64,000 nt of DNA from Arthrobacter citreus (lineage in GTDB: Bacteria; Actinomycetota; Actinomycetes; Actinomycetales; Micrococcaceae), in contig NZ_CP151657.1 of assembly GCF_038405225.1 (NCBI RefSeq), positions 2,108,001 to 2,172,000 of the forward strand. Reading direction: 5' to 3'. Of this stretch, positions 8,358 to 17,203 are shown one piece after another. Within the stretch, counting starts at the first letter, position 1. Every line of letters starts with the position of its first letter. The notes beneath the pieces were generated by a model. The model worked only from the letters and a program-made list of their open reading frames with translations. It made no database searches and was not told where the DNA came from. A program made the translations under genes and the position numbers.

Positions 8358-9983
8358 CTAGTGGTCCACTGCCTTCTCGGCGCCGACGCCGGTCAGTGAA
8401 CGGACTTCCATCTCCGCCTGCTTCTGCGGGGATTCGTCGTCCTTGCCGACCACGGTTCCCAGCCAGCCCAGGAAGAACGCCAGCGGGATGGAGACCAGGC
8501 CCGGGTTGTTCAGCGGGAAGATGGAGATGTCGATGCCGGACACCATGGACGTCTCGGCCCCGGAGAAGACCGGGGACAGGATGATCAGCAGGATGGCCGA
8601 ACCGAGGCCGCCGTACATGCTCCAGATGGCGCCCTGGGTGTTGAAGCGGCGCCAGTACAGCGAGTACAGGATGGTGGGCAGGTTGGCGCTGGCTGCAACG
8701 GCGAAGGCCAGTGCCACCAGGAACGCCACGTTCTGGCCCTGCGCGCCGATGCCGCCGAGGATGGACACGATACCGATCACGATGACGGTGCGTCGGGCCA
8801 CCTTGACCTCGCCGTCGGCGTCCACCTTGCCCTTGCGGATCACGTTCGCGTAGATGTCATGGGCGAACGATGCGGCGGCAGTGATGGTCAGTCCGGCCAC
8901 CACGGCCAGGATGGTCGCGAATGCCACGGCCGCGATCAGTCCCAGCAGGACCGGCCCGCCGAGGGCGAAGGCCAGCAGCGGAGCCGCGGAGTTCACGCCG
9001 CCCGGAGCTGAGGCGATCGTTTCCGCCGGAATCAGTGCAGCGGCGCCGTAACCCAGGACCAGGGTGAAGAGGTAGAACAGGCCGATCAGCCAAATGGCCC
9101 AGACCACGGAACGGCGGGCTTCCTTGGCGGTGGGCACGGTGTAGAAGCGCATCAGCACGTGCGGCAGTGCCGCGGTGCCCAGCACCAGCGCCATGCCCAG
9201 GGACACGAAGTCCAGACGGGTGGTGCCGCTCTTGCCGTACTGCAGGCCCGGATTCAGGAGCTCGGGGTTGCCCGACGTTTCAACGGCTGCACCCAGCAGC
9301 TCCGACAGGTTGAAGTCGTGCAGGGCAAGGACCCAGACCGTCATGATGGCCGCGCCGGCGATGAGCAGGCAGGCCTTGATGATCTGCACCCAGGTGGTGC
9401 CCTTCATGCCGCCGATGAGTACGTAGATGATCATCAGGCCGCCGACGACGGTGATGACCAGTGACTGGCCAATCTTGGAATCGATGCCCATCAGCAGGGA
9501 AACCAGTCCGCCGGCACCGGCCATCTGGGCCAGCAGGTAGAAGAAACAAACGGCCAGCGTGGTAATCGCCGCGGCGATCCGCACCGGGCGCTGCTTGAGC
9601 CGGAAGGAGAGGACATCGGCCATGGTGAACTTGCCGGTGTTGCGCAGCATTTCCGCCACCAGCAGCAGTGCCACGAGCCAGGCCACCAGGAAGCCGATGG
9701 AGTAGAGGAAGCCGTCGTAGCCGTTGATGGCGATGGCACCGACGATGCCCAGGAAGGATGCCGCCGACAGGTAGTCGCCGGCGATGGCCGTTCCGTTCTG
9801 CGGTCCGGTGAAGGACCGGCCTGCGGCGTAGTAGTCAGCCGCGGTTTTGTTGTTGCGGCTGGCCCGCAGAACGACCACCAGGGTCACCGCCACGAACAGG
9901 CCGAAGATGAGCATGTTCAGCCAGCCGGTTTCCTTGACGGCGTCGGCACTGATGGTCTGGGCCGCAATGTTCAGCGTGTTCAT
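8358..9983 (-). CDS. actP: cation/acetate symporter, sodium:solute symporter family (ActP-like)
   Basis: Inner-membrane sodium:solute symporter, 541 aa, about 13 membrane segments. It carries the ActP-type signatures AADYYAAGRSFTGPQNGTAIAGDYLSAASFLGIVGAIA near residues 48-85 and GTAALPHVLMRFYTVPTAKEARRS mid-protein. Imports acetate or related short-chain monocarboxylates. Its ATG overlaps the stop of the upstream DUF485 gene (ATGA), the classic yjcH-actP pairing. It lies divergent from a LytS-type kinase gene, which probably controls it. Exact substrate (acetate, propionate or pyruvate) is not decided by sequence. Confidence 0.92.
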   Translation of the reverse strand: MNTLNIAAQTISADAVKETGWLNMLIFGLFVAVTLVVVLRASRNNKTAADYYAAGRSFTGPQNGTAIAGDYLSAASFLGIVGAIAINGYDGFLYSIGFLVAWLVALLLVAEMLRNTGKFTMADVLSFRLKQRPVRIAAAITTLAVCFFYLLAQMAGAGGLVSLLMGIDSKIGQSLVITVVGGLMIIYVLIGGMKGTTWVQIIKACLLIAGAAIMTVWVLALHDFNLSELLGAAVETSGNPELLNPGLQYGKSGTTRLDFVSLGMALVLGTAALPHVLMRFYTVPTAKEARRSVVWAIWLIGLFYLFTLVLGYGAAALIPAETIASAPGGVNSAAPLLAFALGGPVLLGLIAAVAFATILAVVAGLTITAAASFAHDIYANVIRKGKVDADGEVKVARRTVIVIGIVSILGGIGAQGQNVAFLVALAFAVAASANLPTILYSLYWRRFNTQGAIWSMYGGLGSAILLIILSPVFSGAETSMVSGIDISIFPLNNPGLVSIPLAFFLGWLGTVVGKDDESPQKQAEMEVRSLTGVGAEKAVDH

Positions 9984-10351
9984 TTGGTCTCCTCCGGACG
10001 GCTGACGCCCTTGGCCTCAAGTTTTTCGCGCAGGCCTGCCGCGATGGGATCCATCCGGCGGTTGGCGTAGCTGACATACCACATGGTGATGCCGAAGGTG
10101 CTGACAAACTGGAGTAGGCCCAGGATCAACCCGACGTTGATGTTCCCCCAGACCGGGGTGGACATGAAGTCGTGCGCATAATCCGCCAGCAGGACGTAGG
10201 CGAAGTACCACAGCAGGAAGACCACTGCCATGGGAAAGATGAAGCTCCGCTGGCGCTTGCGCAGCTCCTGCAGTTCGGGTGATTTTTGGACTTCCGTGAA
10301 GTCGACCGGCGCGGCGTGGGCGCCGGATCCTCGGGGATGATTTTTAGCCAT
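9980..10351 (-). CDS. yjcH: DUF485 family membrane protein (YjcH-like)
   Basis: Small membrane protein, 123 aa, with two hydrophobic segments (FIFPMAVVFLLWYFAYVLLADYA and VGLILGLLQFVSTFGITMWYVSYANRRMDP). It matches the DUF485 family that accompanies acetate symporters; its exact role is unknown but it is nearly always co-encoded with ActP. The start has a strong GGAGGAG site 3-9 nt upstream. Translationally coupled to actP downstream. Confidence 0.9.
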   Translation of the reverse strand: MAKNHPRGSGAHAAPVDFTEVQKSPELQELRKRQRSFIFPMAVVFLLWYFAYVLLADYAHDFMSTPVWGNINVGLILGLLQFVSTFGITMWYVSYANRRMDPIAAGLREKLEAKGVSRPEETK

Positions 10352-10594
10352 CGCTCCTCCTTGAGTTGGGGCATGTCCGCACGGCGCTGCCTGCCGTTTG
10401 CCGGATTAGCCGGATTCGGGCACCACACACGCACAAACTGTGATCCCCATCACCTTGCTACGGGCGCCGCCTGCGGCACCAGTTTCAGCGGCCGCGCCTC
10501 GCCAAACGGTCATTCCCCTGCGGTGAACGGTTCCGGCAGCACCGATGGCGGGCGCTGAGGGGCCGGCGTCGTCCGCTGCCGCTAGGGTGGGGGA
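10352..10594. promoter_or_regulatory. divergent promoter region of yjcH-actP and the LytS/LytTR operon, with 21-bp-spaced direct repeat
   Basis: This 243-bp gap separates the divergent operons and holds no gene. AACGGT occurs at 10505-10510 and again at 10526-10531, exactly 21 bp apart, two helical turns. LytTR-domain regulators bind pairs of direct repeats with this spacing, so the pair is a candidate site for the adjacent LytTR response regulator. The match is short and could be chance. Confidence 0.4.
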
Positions 10595-11797
10595 ATGTTC
10601 AGCCCTGCCGTCGACATAGCCGTGGTCTGCGCCGTCGCGGTCCTCACCGTGGCCCTGGTGGCGGCCCTTGGCCACCGCCTGATCCGGTCACAGCGGGATC
10701 TGGGATCGGACCGGGAGCGGGCCGTGTACTCGGCCCTCCACACAGCCAGCCTTGCATCCCGCCACCTCCGCGCGGGTCTCACCCCCTCCGGCGCCGCCAA
10801 GGCGGGGCGCCACCTGCGCGCCCTGCTCGGCTGCGACACCCTGGTCCTGGCCGACGCCGCCGCCGTGCTCGCCTGGGAAGGTTCCCTGCCGGACACTCCC
10901 GAAGCACGCGCCCGGCTGCTCGAGGCATCCCGGACGGTGCTGGACAGCGGGCGGACCAAGGTTTTCCGTGGTGCCTCCCTGCGTTCGCTGGGGATCGACG
11001 ACGGCGGCCGGCAGCTGCTGGTGTGCCCGCTGCAGGTGAACCGCCAGACGGTGGGCACGCTCGCCGTATTCACTCCCTCGGTCAGCGCCGGGCTGGTCCG
11101 TGCGGCCAATGACGTTGCCGCCTGGGTGGCCGCCCAAGTGGAACTGGCCGAGCTGGACACCTCCCGGACCATGCTGATGGAGGCCGAGGTCCGGGCCCTG
11201 CGGGCGCAGATCAGCCCGCACTTCATCTACAACTCGCTCAACGCGATTGCCTCCTACATCACCACCGATCCGGTGCGGGCACGGGAGCTGGTGGTCGAGT
11301 TCGCGGACTTCACCCGCTACACCTTCCGCCGCAGCGGCAACTTCACCACGGTGGCCGAGGAACTGCAGGCCATCGACCGGTACCTGCTGCTGGAGCGGGC
11401 GCGTTTCGGGGACCGCCTGAAGATCAGCCTGCAGATCGGCCCGGAAGTCCTGGGCACCGTGATTCCATTTCTTTCGCTGCAGCCGCTGGTGGAGAACTCG
11501 GTCCGGCACGGACTGGAGGCCACCGACGGCGAGGGCCACCTCACCATCACCGCCTCCGACGCCGGAGCGCAGGCGGTGATCACCGTCGAAGACAATGGCT
11601 CGGGCATGGACCCGGAATATCTGCGGGCCGTGCTGGCCGGCCATGCCGACGGTGACCACGTCGGCCTGCGGAACGTGGATGTCAGGCTGCGCCAGGTGTA
11701 CGGCGATGACTTCGGCCTGGTCATTGACACGGCGCCGGGCGCCGGCACCCTCATCACCCTGCGCATACCCAAGTCGCAACCGGATCACCGCCTCTGA
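10595..11797 (+). CDS. LytS-family sensor histidine kinase
   Basis: Membrane-anchored kinase, 400 aa. One N-terminal membrane segment (residues ~5-27) is followed by a GAF-like domain (~50-180). The His_kinase box is ALRAQISPHFIYNSLNAIASY with the phosphoacceptor H209. The C-terminal ATPase shows N-box LVENSVRHGLE and G1 DNGSGMD. This is the LytS/YehU/BtsS class but with a single membrane helix in place of the usual 5TM domain, so the signal may be cytoplasmic and bound by the GAF domain. Followed by a LytTR response regulator, a small membrane protein and a symporter; homologous E. coli systems (BtsSR, YpdAB) sense pyruvate and switch on carboxylate transporters. Confidence 0.92.
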   Translation: MFSPAVDIAVVCAVAVLTVALVAALGHRLIRSQRDLGSDRERAVYSALHTASLASRHLRAGLTPSGAAKAGRHLRALLGCDTLVLADAAAVLAWEGSLPDTPEARARLLEASRTVLDSGRTKVFRGASLRSLGIDDGGRQLLVCPLQVNRQTVGTLAVFTPSVSAGLVRAANDVAAWVAAQVELAELDTSRTMLMEAEVRALRAQISPHFIYNSLNAIASYITTDPVRARELVVEFADFTRYTFRRSGNFTTVAEELQAIDRYLLLERARFGDRLKISLQIGPEVLGTVIPFLSLQPLVENSVRHGLEATDGEGHLTITASDAGAQAVITVEDNGSGMDPEYLRAVLAGHADGDHVGLRNVDVRLRQVYGDDFGLVIDTAPGAGTLITLRIPKSQPDHRL

Positions 11798-11816
11798 GTC
11801 TTGTAACCTGTTTCAC

Positions 11817-12566
11817 ATGTCCGCACCAGCTAAAGCGCCTTCCCGGCAGATCTCAGTGCTTGTTGTCGACGACGAGCTGCCGGCGGTTAACGAACTGGCG
11901 TTCCTGCTGGGCCGGGACTCCCGGGTAGGGGACGTGCACCGCGCCTCCAGCGGCGTGCAGGCACTGAACGCCATCGAAAACAACGCGGTGGACGCGGTGT
12001 TCCTGGACATCCACATGCCGGCACTGTCCGGCCTGGACATAGCCCGCGTCCTGTCCGGGAGGGAGCGTCCGCCCGCCGTGGTGTTCGTGACCGCCGACGA
12101 AGAACAGGCGCTGGCGGCGTTCGACCTCGCCGCCGTGGACTATCTGCTCAAGCCCGTCCGTCCGGAGCGGCTGGCCGAATCGGTCCGGCGCATCTGCGAC
12201 ATCGCCGCCGAAGCGGCCGGTGACGGCGACGTCGTCAGCGTGGCCCAGGGCGGGACCACCCTGCTGATCCGCCGCGACGATATCCGCTATGTGCAGGCCC
12301 AGGGCGACTACGCCCGGCTGCACACCGCCGAGTCCTCCTACCTGATCCGGGTTCCGCTTGCGGACCTGGAGGAGCAGTGGGCGGAGGCCGGTTTTGTCCG
12401 TATCCACCGCTCATACCTGGTGTCCCGCACGCACATCCGGCAGGTTCGGGTGTCCGGAGGCCACGCCAGCATCACTGTGGGCTCGGCGGAGCTGCCGGTG
12501 AGCCGGCGGCACCTGCCCGGGGTCCGGAGCACGCTCTCCGCCAGCCGGGTCCGGCCCCGCGCATGA
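11817..12566 (+). CDS. LytTR-family response regulator
   Basis: Response regulator, 249 aa, partner of the preceding kinase. The receiver domain has acidic pair D18/D19, phosphoacceptor D64 in AVFLDIHMP and the conserved K in DYLLKPVRPERL. The LytTR DNA-binding domain covers roughly residues 145-240 (IRYVQAQGDYARLHT ... FVRIHRSYLVSRTHIRQV). The ATG at 11817 lies 19 nt after the kinase stop; the longer upstream reading frame is inside the kinase gene. Its stop overlaps the next start as ATGA. The likely targets are the flanking symporter operons. Confidence 0.93.
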   Translation: MSAPAKAPSRQISVLVVDDELPAVNELAFLLGRDSRVGDVHRASSGVQALNAIENNAVDAVFLDIHMPALSGLDIARVLSGRERPPAVVFVTADEEQALAAFDLAAVDYLLKPVRPERLAESVRRICDIAAEAAGDGDVVSVAQGGTTLLIRRDDIRYVQAQGDYARLHTAESSYLIRVPLADLEEQWAEAGFVRIHRSYLVSRTHIRQVRVSGGHASITVGSAELPVSRRHLPGVRSTLSASRVRPRA

Positions 12567-12973
12567 GTGCGGAGACGGAACCTCCGCACCCTCCGCCCAT
12601 CGCTCCCGTGCAGCGGCAGCGGGTCCGGGTCACCGCACCGCGTTCCTCACCGGCGTCGGCGGATTCCAACACGGTGTCACGGGAGCTGGATGAGCAGACC
12701 GAAGTCGGCGAGCTGTTCATTGGCTCCCTGATCCGTTCGCAGCTGCGCCTGGCCCTGGTGGTCGCCGGCGGATTCCTGCTGATCCTGCTGGGGGTGCCGG
12801 TGCTCCTGGCCTTCCTGCCGGTGATTGCCGACCTCACCGTCTTCACCGTCCCGGCGCCTTGGATCCTGCTCGGGGCAGGTGTGTATCCGCTCGTCATCAT
12901 CTGCGGCGTCCTGTACGTGCGCAGCGCCGCCCGCAACGAACAGCGTTTCCTGGATCTGATGGACGATGCCTAG
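12563..12973 (+). CDS. small two-helix membrane protein preceding a symporter
   Basis: 136 aa. A Pro/Arg-rich N-terminal ~50 residues is followed by two hydrophobic helices (LALVVAGGFLLILLGVPVLLAFLPVI and WILLGAGVYPLVIICGVLYVRSA) and a short acidic tail. The layout (two helices, cytosolic ends, directly upstream of an SSS transporter) parallels the DUF485/YjcH partner of ActP, so it is probably the accessory subunit of the downstream symporter. It is not a clear DUF485 match by eye. The start overlaps the response regulator stop by 4 nt. Confidence 0.8.
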   Translation: MSAETEPPHPPPIAPVQRQRVRVTAPRSSPASADSNTVSRELDEQTEVGELFIGSLIRSQLRLALVVAGGFLLILLGVPVLLAFLPVIADLTVFTVPAPWILLGAGVYPLVIICGVLYVRSAARNEQRFLDLMDDA

Positions 12974-12991
12974 GCACCAAGGAGTTCCGGC

Positions 12992-14464
12992 ATGAACCCG
13001 GTGACCGGTTACGCCGCCCTGGCCGCGGTCACCGCAGCAACGCTGCTCATCGGCGTCTACGGTCTGCGTATTTCCCGCACCACCGGGGACTTTTACGTGG
13101 CGTCCCGGACCGTGCGTCCGTGGTGGAATGCCTCGGCCATCGGCGGCGAATACCTGTCCGCAGCCAGCTTCCTGGGTGTTGCCGGACTGATCCTGGTGTC
13201 CGGCGTGGACGCGCTCTGGTTTCCCATCGGCTACACGGCCGGCTATCTCATGCTGCTGCTCTTTGTCGCGGCACCGCTGCGCCGGTCAGGCGCCTACACC
13301 ATTCCAGACTTTGCGCAGGCCCGGCTGGGATCGCTGGCCGCCCGGCGGATCACCAGCCTGCTGGTGATCGCCGTCGGCTGGCTGTACATCGTTCCGCAGC
13401 TGCACGGGGCGGCGCTGACCATCCGCATCACCACCGGGCTCCCGGGCTGGGTGGGGTCGGTGGCCGTGGTGGTGGTGGTGTGCCTGAGCGTGGTCACGGG
13501 TGGCATGAGGTCCATTACGTTCGTGCAGGCCTTCCAGTACTGGCTGAAGCTGGTGGCCATTGCCGTGCCGGTGCTTTTTGTCCTCTTTCGGCTGTCCTCC
13601 GACGGCCTGCCGTGGACCGACGGCGGCGCCGTTTTTGCGGCCGCCCTGAATCCGGAGACCAACGCCTCGCTGTACCGGAACATCTCGCTGAGCATTGCGC
13701 TGCTGTGCGGAACCCTCGGCCTGCCGCACGTACTGGTGCGCTTCTACACAAACCCGGATGGGCCGTCGGCGCGGCGAACCACCCTGATCGTGCTGGGGCT
13801 GCTGTCGCTGTTCTACATCTTTCCGATCATCTACGGCGTCCTGGGCCGGATCTACACGCCTGAACTGGCCGCGGGAGGCGCGGATTCAACGGTGCTGCTG
13901 CTTCCCGGCCGGGTCTTTGACGGAGCGCTGGGCGACCTGCTCTCAGCCCTGGTGACGGCCGGGGCGTTCGCAGCATTCCTGTCTACGACCAGCGGGCTGG
14001 TGGTTTCCCTCGCCGGGGTGGTCAGCCAGCAGTTCTTCCGCGGCAGTGTGGGCGGGTTCCGGCTATCGGCCGTCCTGGCCGCCGTCGTGCCCCTGGGCCT
14101 GGCGCTGCTGACCAGCTCCCAGGCGCTGGCCGGCAGCGTGGGCATGGTGTTCGCGTTCACCGCGTCCACTCTGTGCCCGCTGCTGGTGCTCGGCATCTGG
14201 TGGCGCGGTCTCACCTCCCCCGGCGCGGTTTCCGGCATGCTCACGGGGGCGATGCTGTGCGGCGGCGCCATGGTGGCCGGCGGCGCGCTGGCCACCATGG
14301 GAAGAAGTGTTCCGGTATGGCTGGAACAGCCGGCCGCATGGACCGTTCCCGCGGCGTTCGCTGTCACGGTTGCCGTATCCAAGCTGCGGCCGGACCTGGC
14401 TCCGGCCGGTGCGGCTAAAATCCTGGCCCGGCTCCATACCCCGGAACGACGGCGAACCAACTAG
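12992..14464 (+). CDS. sodium:solute symporter family transporter (monocarboxylate type)
   Basis: 490-aa SSS-family permease with about 13 membrane segments. FYVASRTVRPWWNASAIGGEYLSAASFLGVAGLIL near residue 34 is the SSS sodium-site region, and TLGLPHVLVRFYTNPDGPSARRT matches the ActP motif seen in the other symporter of the window. AAGGAG stands 8 nt before the ATG. It ends the two-component operon, so its product is a likely target and perhaps co-sensor of that system. The substrate is probably acetate, pyruvate or another small monocarboxylate. Its TAG stop overlaps that of the convergent DivIVA gene. Confidence 0.9.
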   Translation: MNPVTGYAALAAVTAATLLIGVYGLRISRTTGDFYVASRTVRPWWNASAIGGEYLSAASFLGVAGLILVSGVDALWFPIGYTAGYLMLLLFVAAPLRRSGAYTIPDFAQARLGSLAARRITSLLVIAVGWLYIVPQLHGAALTIRITTGLPGWVGSVAVVVVVCLSVVTGGMRSITFVQAFQYWLKLVAIAVPVLFVLFRLSSDGLPWTDGGAVFAAALNPETNASLYRNISLSIALLCGTLGLPHVLVRFYTNPDGPSARRTTLIVLGLLSLFYIFPIIYGVLGRIYTPELAAGGADSTVLLLPGRVFDGALGDLLSALVTAGAFAAFLSTTSGLVVSLAGVVSQQFFRGSVGGFRLSAVLAAVVPLGLALLTSSQALAGSVGMVFAFTASTLCPLLVLGIWWRGLTSPGAVSGMLTGAMLCGGAMVAGGALATMGRSVPVWLEQPAAWTVPAAFAVTVAVSKLRPDLAPAGAAKILARLHTPERRRTN

Positions 14465-15039
14465 TCGATAGAGGCCATAAGCTCGACCACGCGGTCCAGG
14501 AAGGCATCCACCTGGGTTTCTTCATATCCGTCGGCGCCCTTGGCTTCGCGGAAGACCGCCCGGCGGACAACATCCACGCTCAGCGGCTTGTCGTTTTCGA
14601 AGTAGCCCAGCAGCTCGTTGCACAGCGCGTCCACGTCCTCAACGTTGTAGCTGGGCACCTTGCGCTTGCTGGGCCTGCGGAACCGTTCTCCGGGCTTGCG
14701 GTGCAACCGTGCGCGCAGAACGGCCGAGGTGCGGCCGATCTGCAGCAGCCAAGCTTCTTCGCCCTTGTCCTGGATCAGCTGATCCCGTTCACGCTGTGCA
14801 AACACATCTTCAAGCCGGTCCAGTGCGGCGTCCACGGCTTGAGGCTCATACCCGGCCTTTGCCGGATCGAACGCCATGGACCGGACGCTGCGGCTGGTGA
14901 TGGCCTTCGCGGACGGGCTTTCGGCGTTGTAGTAGCTCCGAGCCTTGGCCAGGAACTCATCAACCTGGCGCGTGTTGTAGCCGTATTCCCGACGCCCCAC
15001 ACGCTCGAAAGGGGCGCTGGCCTGCCGCGCTTCGTCCAT
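14461..15039 (-). CDS. DivIVA-domain protein with four DivIVA-like motifs
   Basis: 192-aa cytosolic protein. Four copies of a G/S-Y-x4-VD-x2-L motif occur: GYNTRQVDEFL (20-30), GYEPQAVDAAL (63-73), SYNVEDVDALC (130-140) and GYEETQVDAFL (171-181). They fall into two pairs about 42 residues apart. This motif is the core of the DivIVA N-terminal domain, but the long coiled coil of true DivIVA/Wag31 is missing. It follows cdsA in a membrane-lipid/translation cluster, so a role in polar growth or lipid-linked localisation is possible but unproven. The stop shares a CTAG with the convergent symporter gene. Confidence 0.8.
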   Translation of the reverse strand: MDEARQASAPFERVGRREYGYNTRQVDEFLAKARSYYNAESPSAKAITSRSVRSMAFDPAKAGYEPQAVDAALDRLEDVFAQRERDQLIQDKGEEAWLLQIGRTSAVLRARLHRKPGERFRRPSKRKVPSYNVEDVDALCNELLGYFENDKPLSVDVVRRAVFREAKGADGYEETQVDAFLDRVVELMASID

Positions 15040-15173
15040 GTTTTAACTGTTCCTCTGTGGTGTCGTACCGCTTGTGCCGAGACTGTTTGGAAAACCTGTA
15101 ATTATCGTACGTTGCCGCTTGTTGGGCCTGCGGCAAGCCGCTGCCGGAGCATCCCCCCGCCCGGCGGGACCTG

Positions 15174-16475
15174 CTAGGCCCCCGCCAGCAGGACGGAAAG
15201 CGTGAACACCACCGGCGACGCAAAGACCACTGAGTCCAGCCGGTCCATGATGCCGCCGTGGCCCGGCAGCAGATTGGACATGTCCTTCACGCCCAGCTCC
15301 CGTTTGATCATGGACTCCGAGAAATCGCCGGCTGTTGCTGCGGCAACCGTGGCAACCGCAAGCACAAGGCCAAACCACCACGGCTGGTCCAGGAAGAAGA
15401 GCGCCGCCACGATGCCCACCACGGTGGCGCCGGCCGCCGAACCGGCGAACCCCTCCCAGGACTTTTTCGGGCTGATCTTGGGTGCCATGGGATGTTTCCC
15501 GAAGATGGCACCCACCAGGTATCCGAAGGTGTCATTGGCCACCACCAGCAGCAGCAGCACCGCAACGCCGATGCTTCCGTTGGGTTCACCCAGCAGCAGC
15601 AGCGCGAAGCTCAACAGGAAGGGAACCCACAGCACCACAAAAATACCGGCAAAGATGCTACGGACCGCGTCCTCGGCAGTGTCGATGGCCCGCCACAGCA
15701 GAATGGCCACCACCGTTGCCACAAGGGCAAACGCCAGCGTTTCGCTGCCGCCAAAGTACGCGGCAAAGGGCAGGGCAACGGTGCCGACAAGAACCGGCAC
15801 CAGGGGAACCTTGATGCCGCGCACTTCCAGGGCACGGCTGACTTCCCACACGCCAACAGCGGCAAACACCGTGGCGATGGCCACGATGGCAAAGGGGAAG
15901 AACAGCAGTCCCGCAAGCAGGCCACCCAGCAGGATCACGCCGACGGCGGTGGCCGCGGGAAGATTCCGCCCCGCCTTTGACGGCTTGGCCGGAGCCTTGG
16001 GCTGCTTGGCTGCCTTGGGTTGCTTGGGTTGCTTGGGCTGCTTGGGCGCCTTGCCGGCACGGATCACCTTGCCTGCTCCGGGTGCCTTCGCAGCGGGAGT
16101 CTCCTGCCCTGCGTCAGGCTCCTTGACCGCGGAGGTCTCCGTTCCCACGTTGGGTTCCTTAGCGGCATTGGATCCCTCAGCAGCGTCCGAGCCTTTAGCA
16201 GCGCCGGAGTCCGAAGCATCGTCGAAGCCCTTAGCAGCGCTGTTGTCCGTGACAGCGGCAGTCTCCTGGCTGGCTGGAGTCTCCCGGCCGGCGTCGGACT
16301 CCTTCCCAGCGGGGGTCTCCCCCGAGGCCGCGGGCGCGCTGGAATCGCCGGGAGGCGTTGCGCCCTTTCGGCCGGGCACGGCTCCGTCGCTAGCATTCAT
16401 GTCCGTGGCCTTCGCTGCCGGATCAGTCTCAAGGGACGCACCGCCAGCCTTGCTGGGAGGCAGGTCGTTCCTCAT
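15174..16475 (-). CDS. cdsA: phosphatidate cytidylyltransferase with long disordered N-terminal extension
   Basis: Makes CDP-diacylglycerol from CTP and phosphatidate in the membrane. The enzyme proper is the C-terminal ~265 residues with about eight membrane helices and the CdsA signature KRELGVKDMSNLLPGHGG followed by DRLDS near 392-415. The N-terminal ~165 residues are low-complexity: Ala/Lys/Glu/Thr-rich repeats (for example SAAKGFDDASDSGAAKG) ending in a Lys-Gln-Pro run. The domain is extra relative to the ~270-aa family norm. The ATG overlaps the frr stop by one base (TGATG), giving translational coupling. Confidence 0.92.
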   Translation of the reverse strand: MRNDLPPSKAGGASLETDPAAKATDMNASDGAVPGRKGATPPGDSSAPAASGETPAGKESDAGRETPASQETAAVTDNSAAKGFDDASDSGAAKGSDAAEGSNAAKEPNVGTETSAVKEPDAGQETPAAKAPGAGKVIRAGKAPKQPKQPKQPKAAKQPKAPAKPSKAGRNLPAATAVGVILLGGLLAGLLFFPFAIVAIATVFAAVGVWEVSRALEVRGIKVPLVPVLVGTVALPFAAYFGGSETLAFALVATVVAILLWRAIDTAEDAVRSIFAGIFVVLWVPFLLSFALLLLGEPNGSIGVAVLLLLVVANDTFGYLVGAIFGKHPMAPKISPKKSWEGFAGSAAGATVVGIVAALFFLDQPWWFGLVLAVATVAAATAGDFSESMIKRELGVKDMSNLLPGHGGIMDRLDSVVFASPVVFTLSVLLAGA

Positions 16476-17032
16476 CAGACCTCGAGCAGCTCGGCTTCCT
16501 TGCGCTTGAGCAGATCGTCAATGGCGTCAGTGTGAGCCTTGGTCTGCGCGTCCAGGTCCTTTTCGGCCCGGGCTCCGTCGTCTTCGCCGATCTCGCCGTC
16601 CTTGACCAGCCGGTCCAGCGCATCCTTGGCCTTGCGGCGGATGTTGCGGACCGAGATCTTGGCATCCTCGCCCTTAGTCTTGACGATCTTGACGTATTCC
16701 TTGCGGCGGTCCTGCGTCAGTTCGGGCATGATGACGCGGATAACCTTGCCGTCATTCGAAGGGTTCGCACCAACCTCGGAGTCGCTCAGGGCACGCTCAA
16801 TAGCCCGCAGGGCCGAAACGTCGTAGGGCGTGATCAGCAGAGTGCGTGCGTCCGGGGTTCCAAAGGAAGCCAGCTGCTGAAGCTGCGTGGGAGAGCCGTA
16901 GTAGTCCACGAGGACTTTGGAGAAGAGGGCCGGGGTGGCACGGCCGGTGCGGATGGTGGCGAAGTCCTCTTTGGCTACTTCCACCGCCTTGTCCATTTTG
17001 TCGGTGGCCTCGGCCAGGGTTTCTTCGATCAT
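16475..17032 (-). CDS. frr: ribosome recycling factor
   Basis: Releases ribosomes from mRNA after termination; 185 aa, the standard length. The start is the ATG at 17032 ([19 protein letters not shown]); an upstream in-frame ATG would add a non-conserved stretch. Family signatures are [48 protein letters not shown] and [20 protein letters not shown]. Normally it directly follows pyrH; here a 890-bp interval containing a membrane-protein gene and inverted repeats intervenes. Confidence 0.97.
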   Translation of the reverse strand: MIEETLAEATDKMDKAVEVAKEDFATIRTGRATPALFSKVLVDYYGSPTQLQQLASFGTPDARTLLITPYDVSALRAIERALSDSEVGANPSNDGKVIRVIMPELTQDRRKEYVKIVKTKGEDAKISVRNIRRKAKDALDRLVKDGEIGEDDGARAEKDLDAQTKAHTDAIDDLLKRKEAELLEV

Positions 17033-17110
17033 GGTGTCTCCTAACACGCAAAAAATGTCCACGCAGGCGTGGCTGGGCTCTCTTATTCATCCTAAGCCAA
17101 AAGGGTCAGG

Positions 17111-17198
17111 GTTCCCTGCACCGAGCTTGCGAGGTGGAGGGAACCCTCTTGGCGCAAAAGGGTCTTCGGTTCCCTGCACCGAGCTTGCGAGGTGGAGG
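17111..17198. repeat. two direct copies of a 30-bp element upstream of frr
   Basis: A 30-bp sequence starting GTTCCCTGCACCGAGCTTGC lies at 17111-17140 and identically at 17169-17198, 58 bp apart. The first copy sits inside a hairpin with arms AGGGTTCCCT and AGGGAACCCT. An AAAAGGGTC tract precedes each copy. Located between frr and the inserted gene; no coding potential seen. Confidence 0.8.
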
Positions 17199-17203
17199 TC
17201 TCC

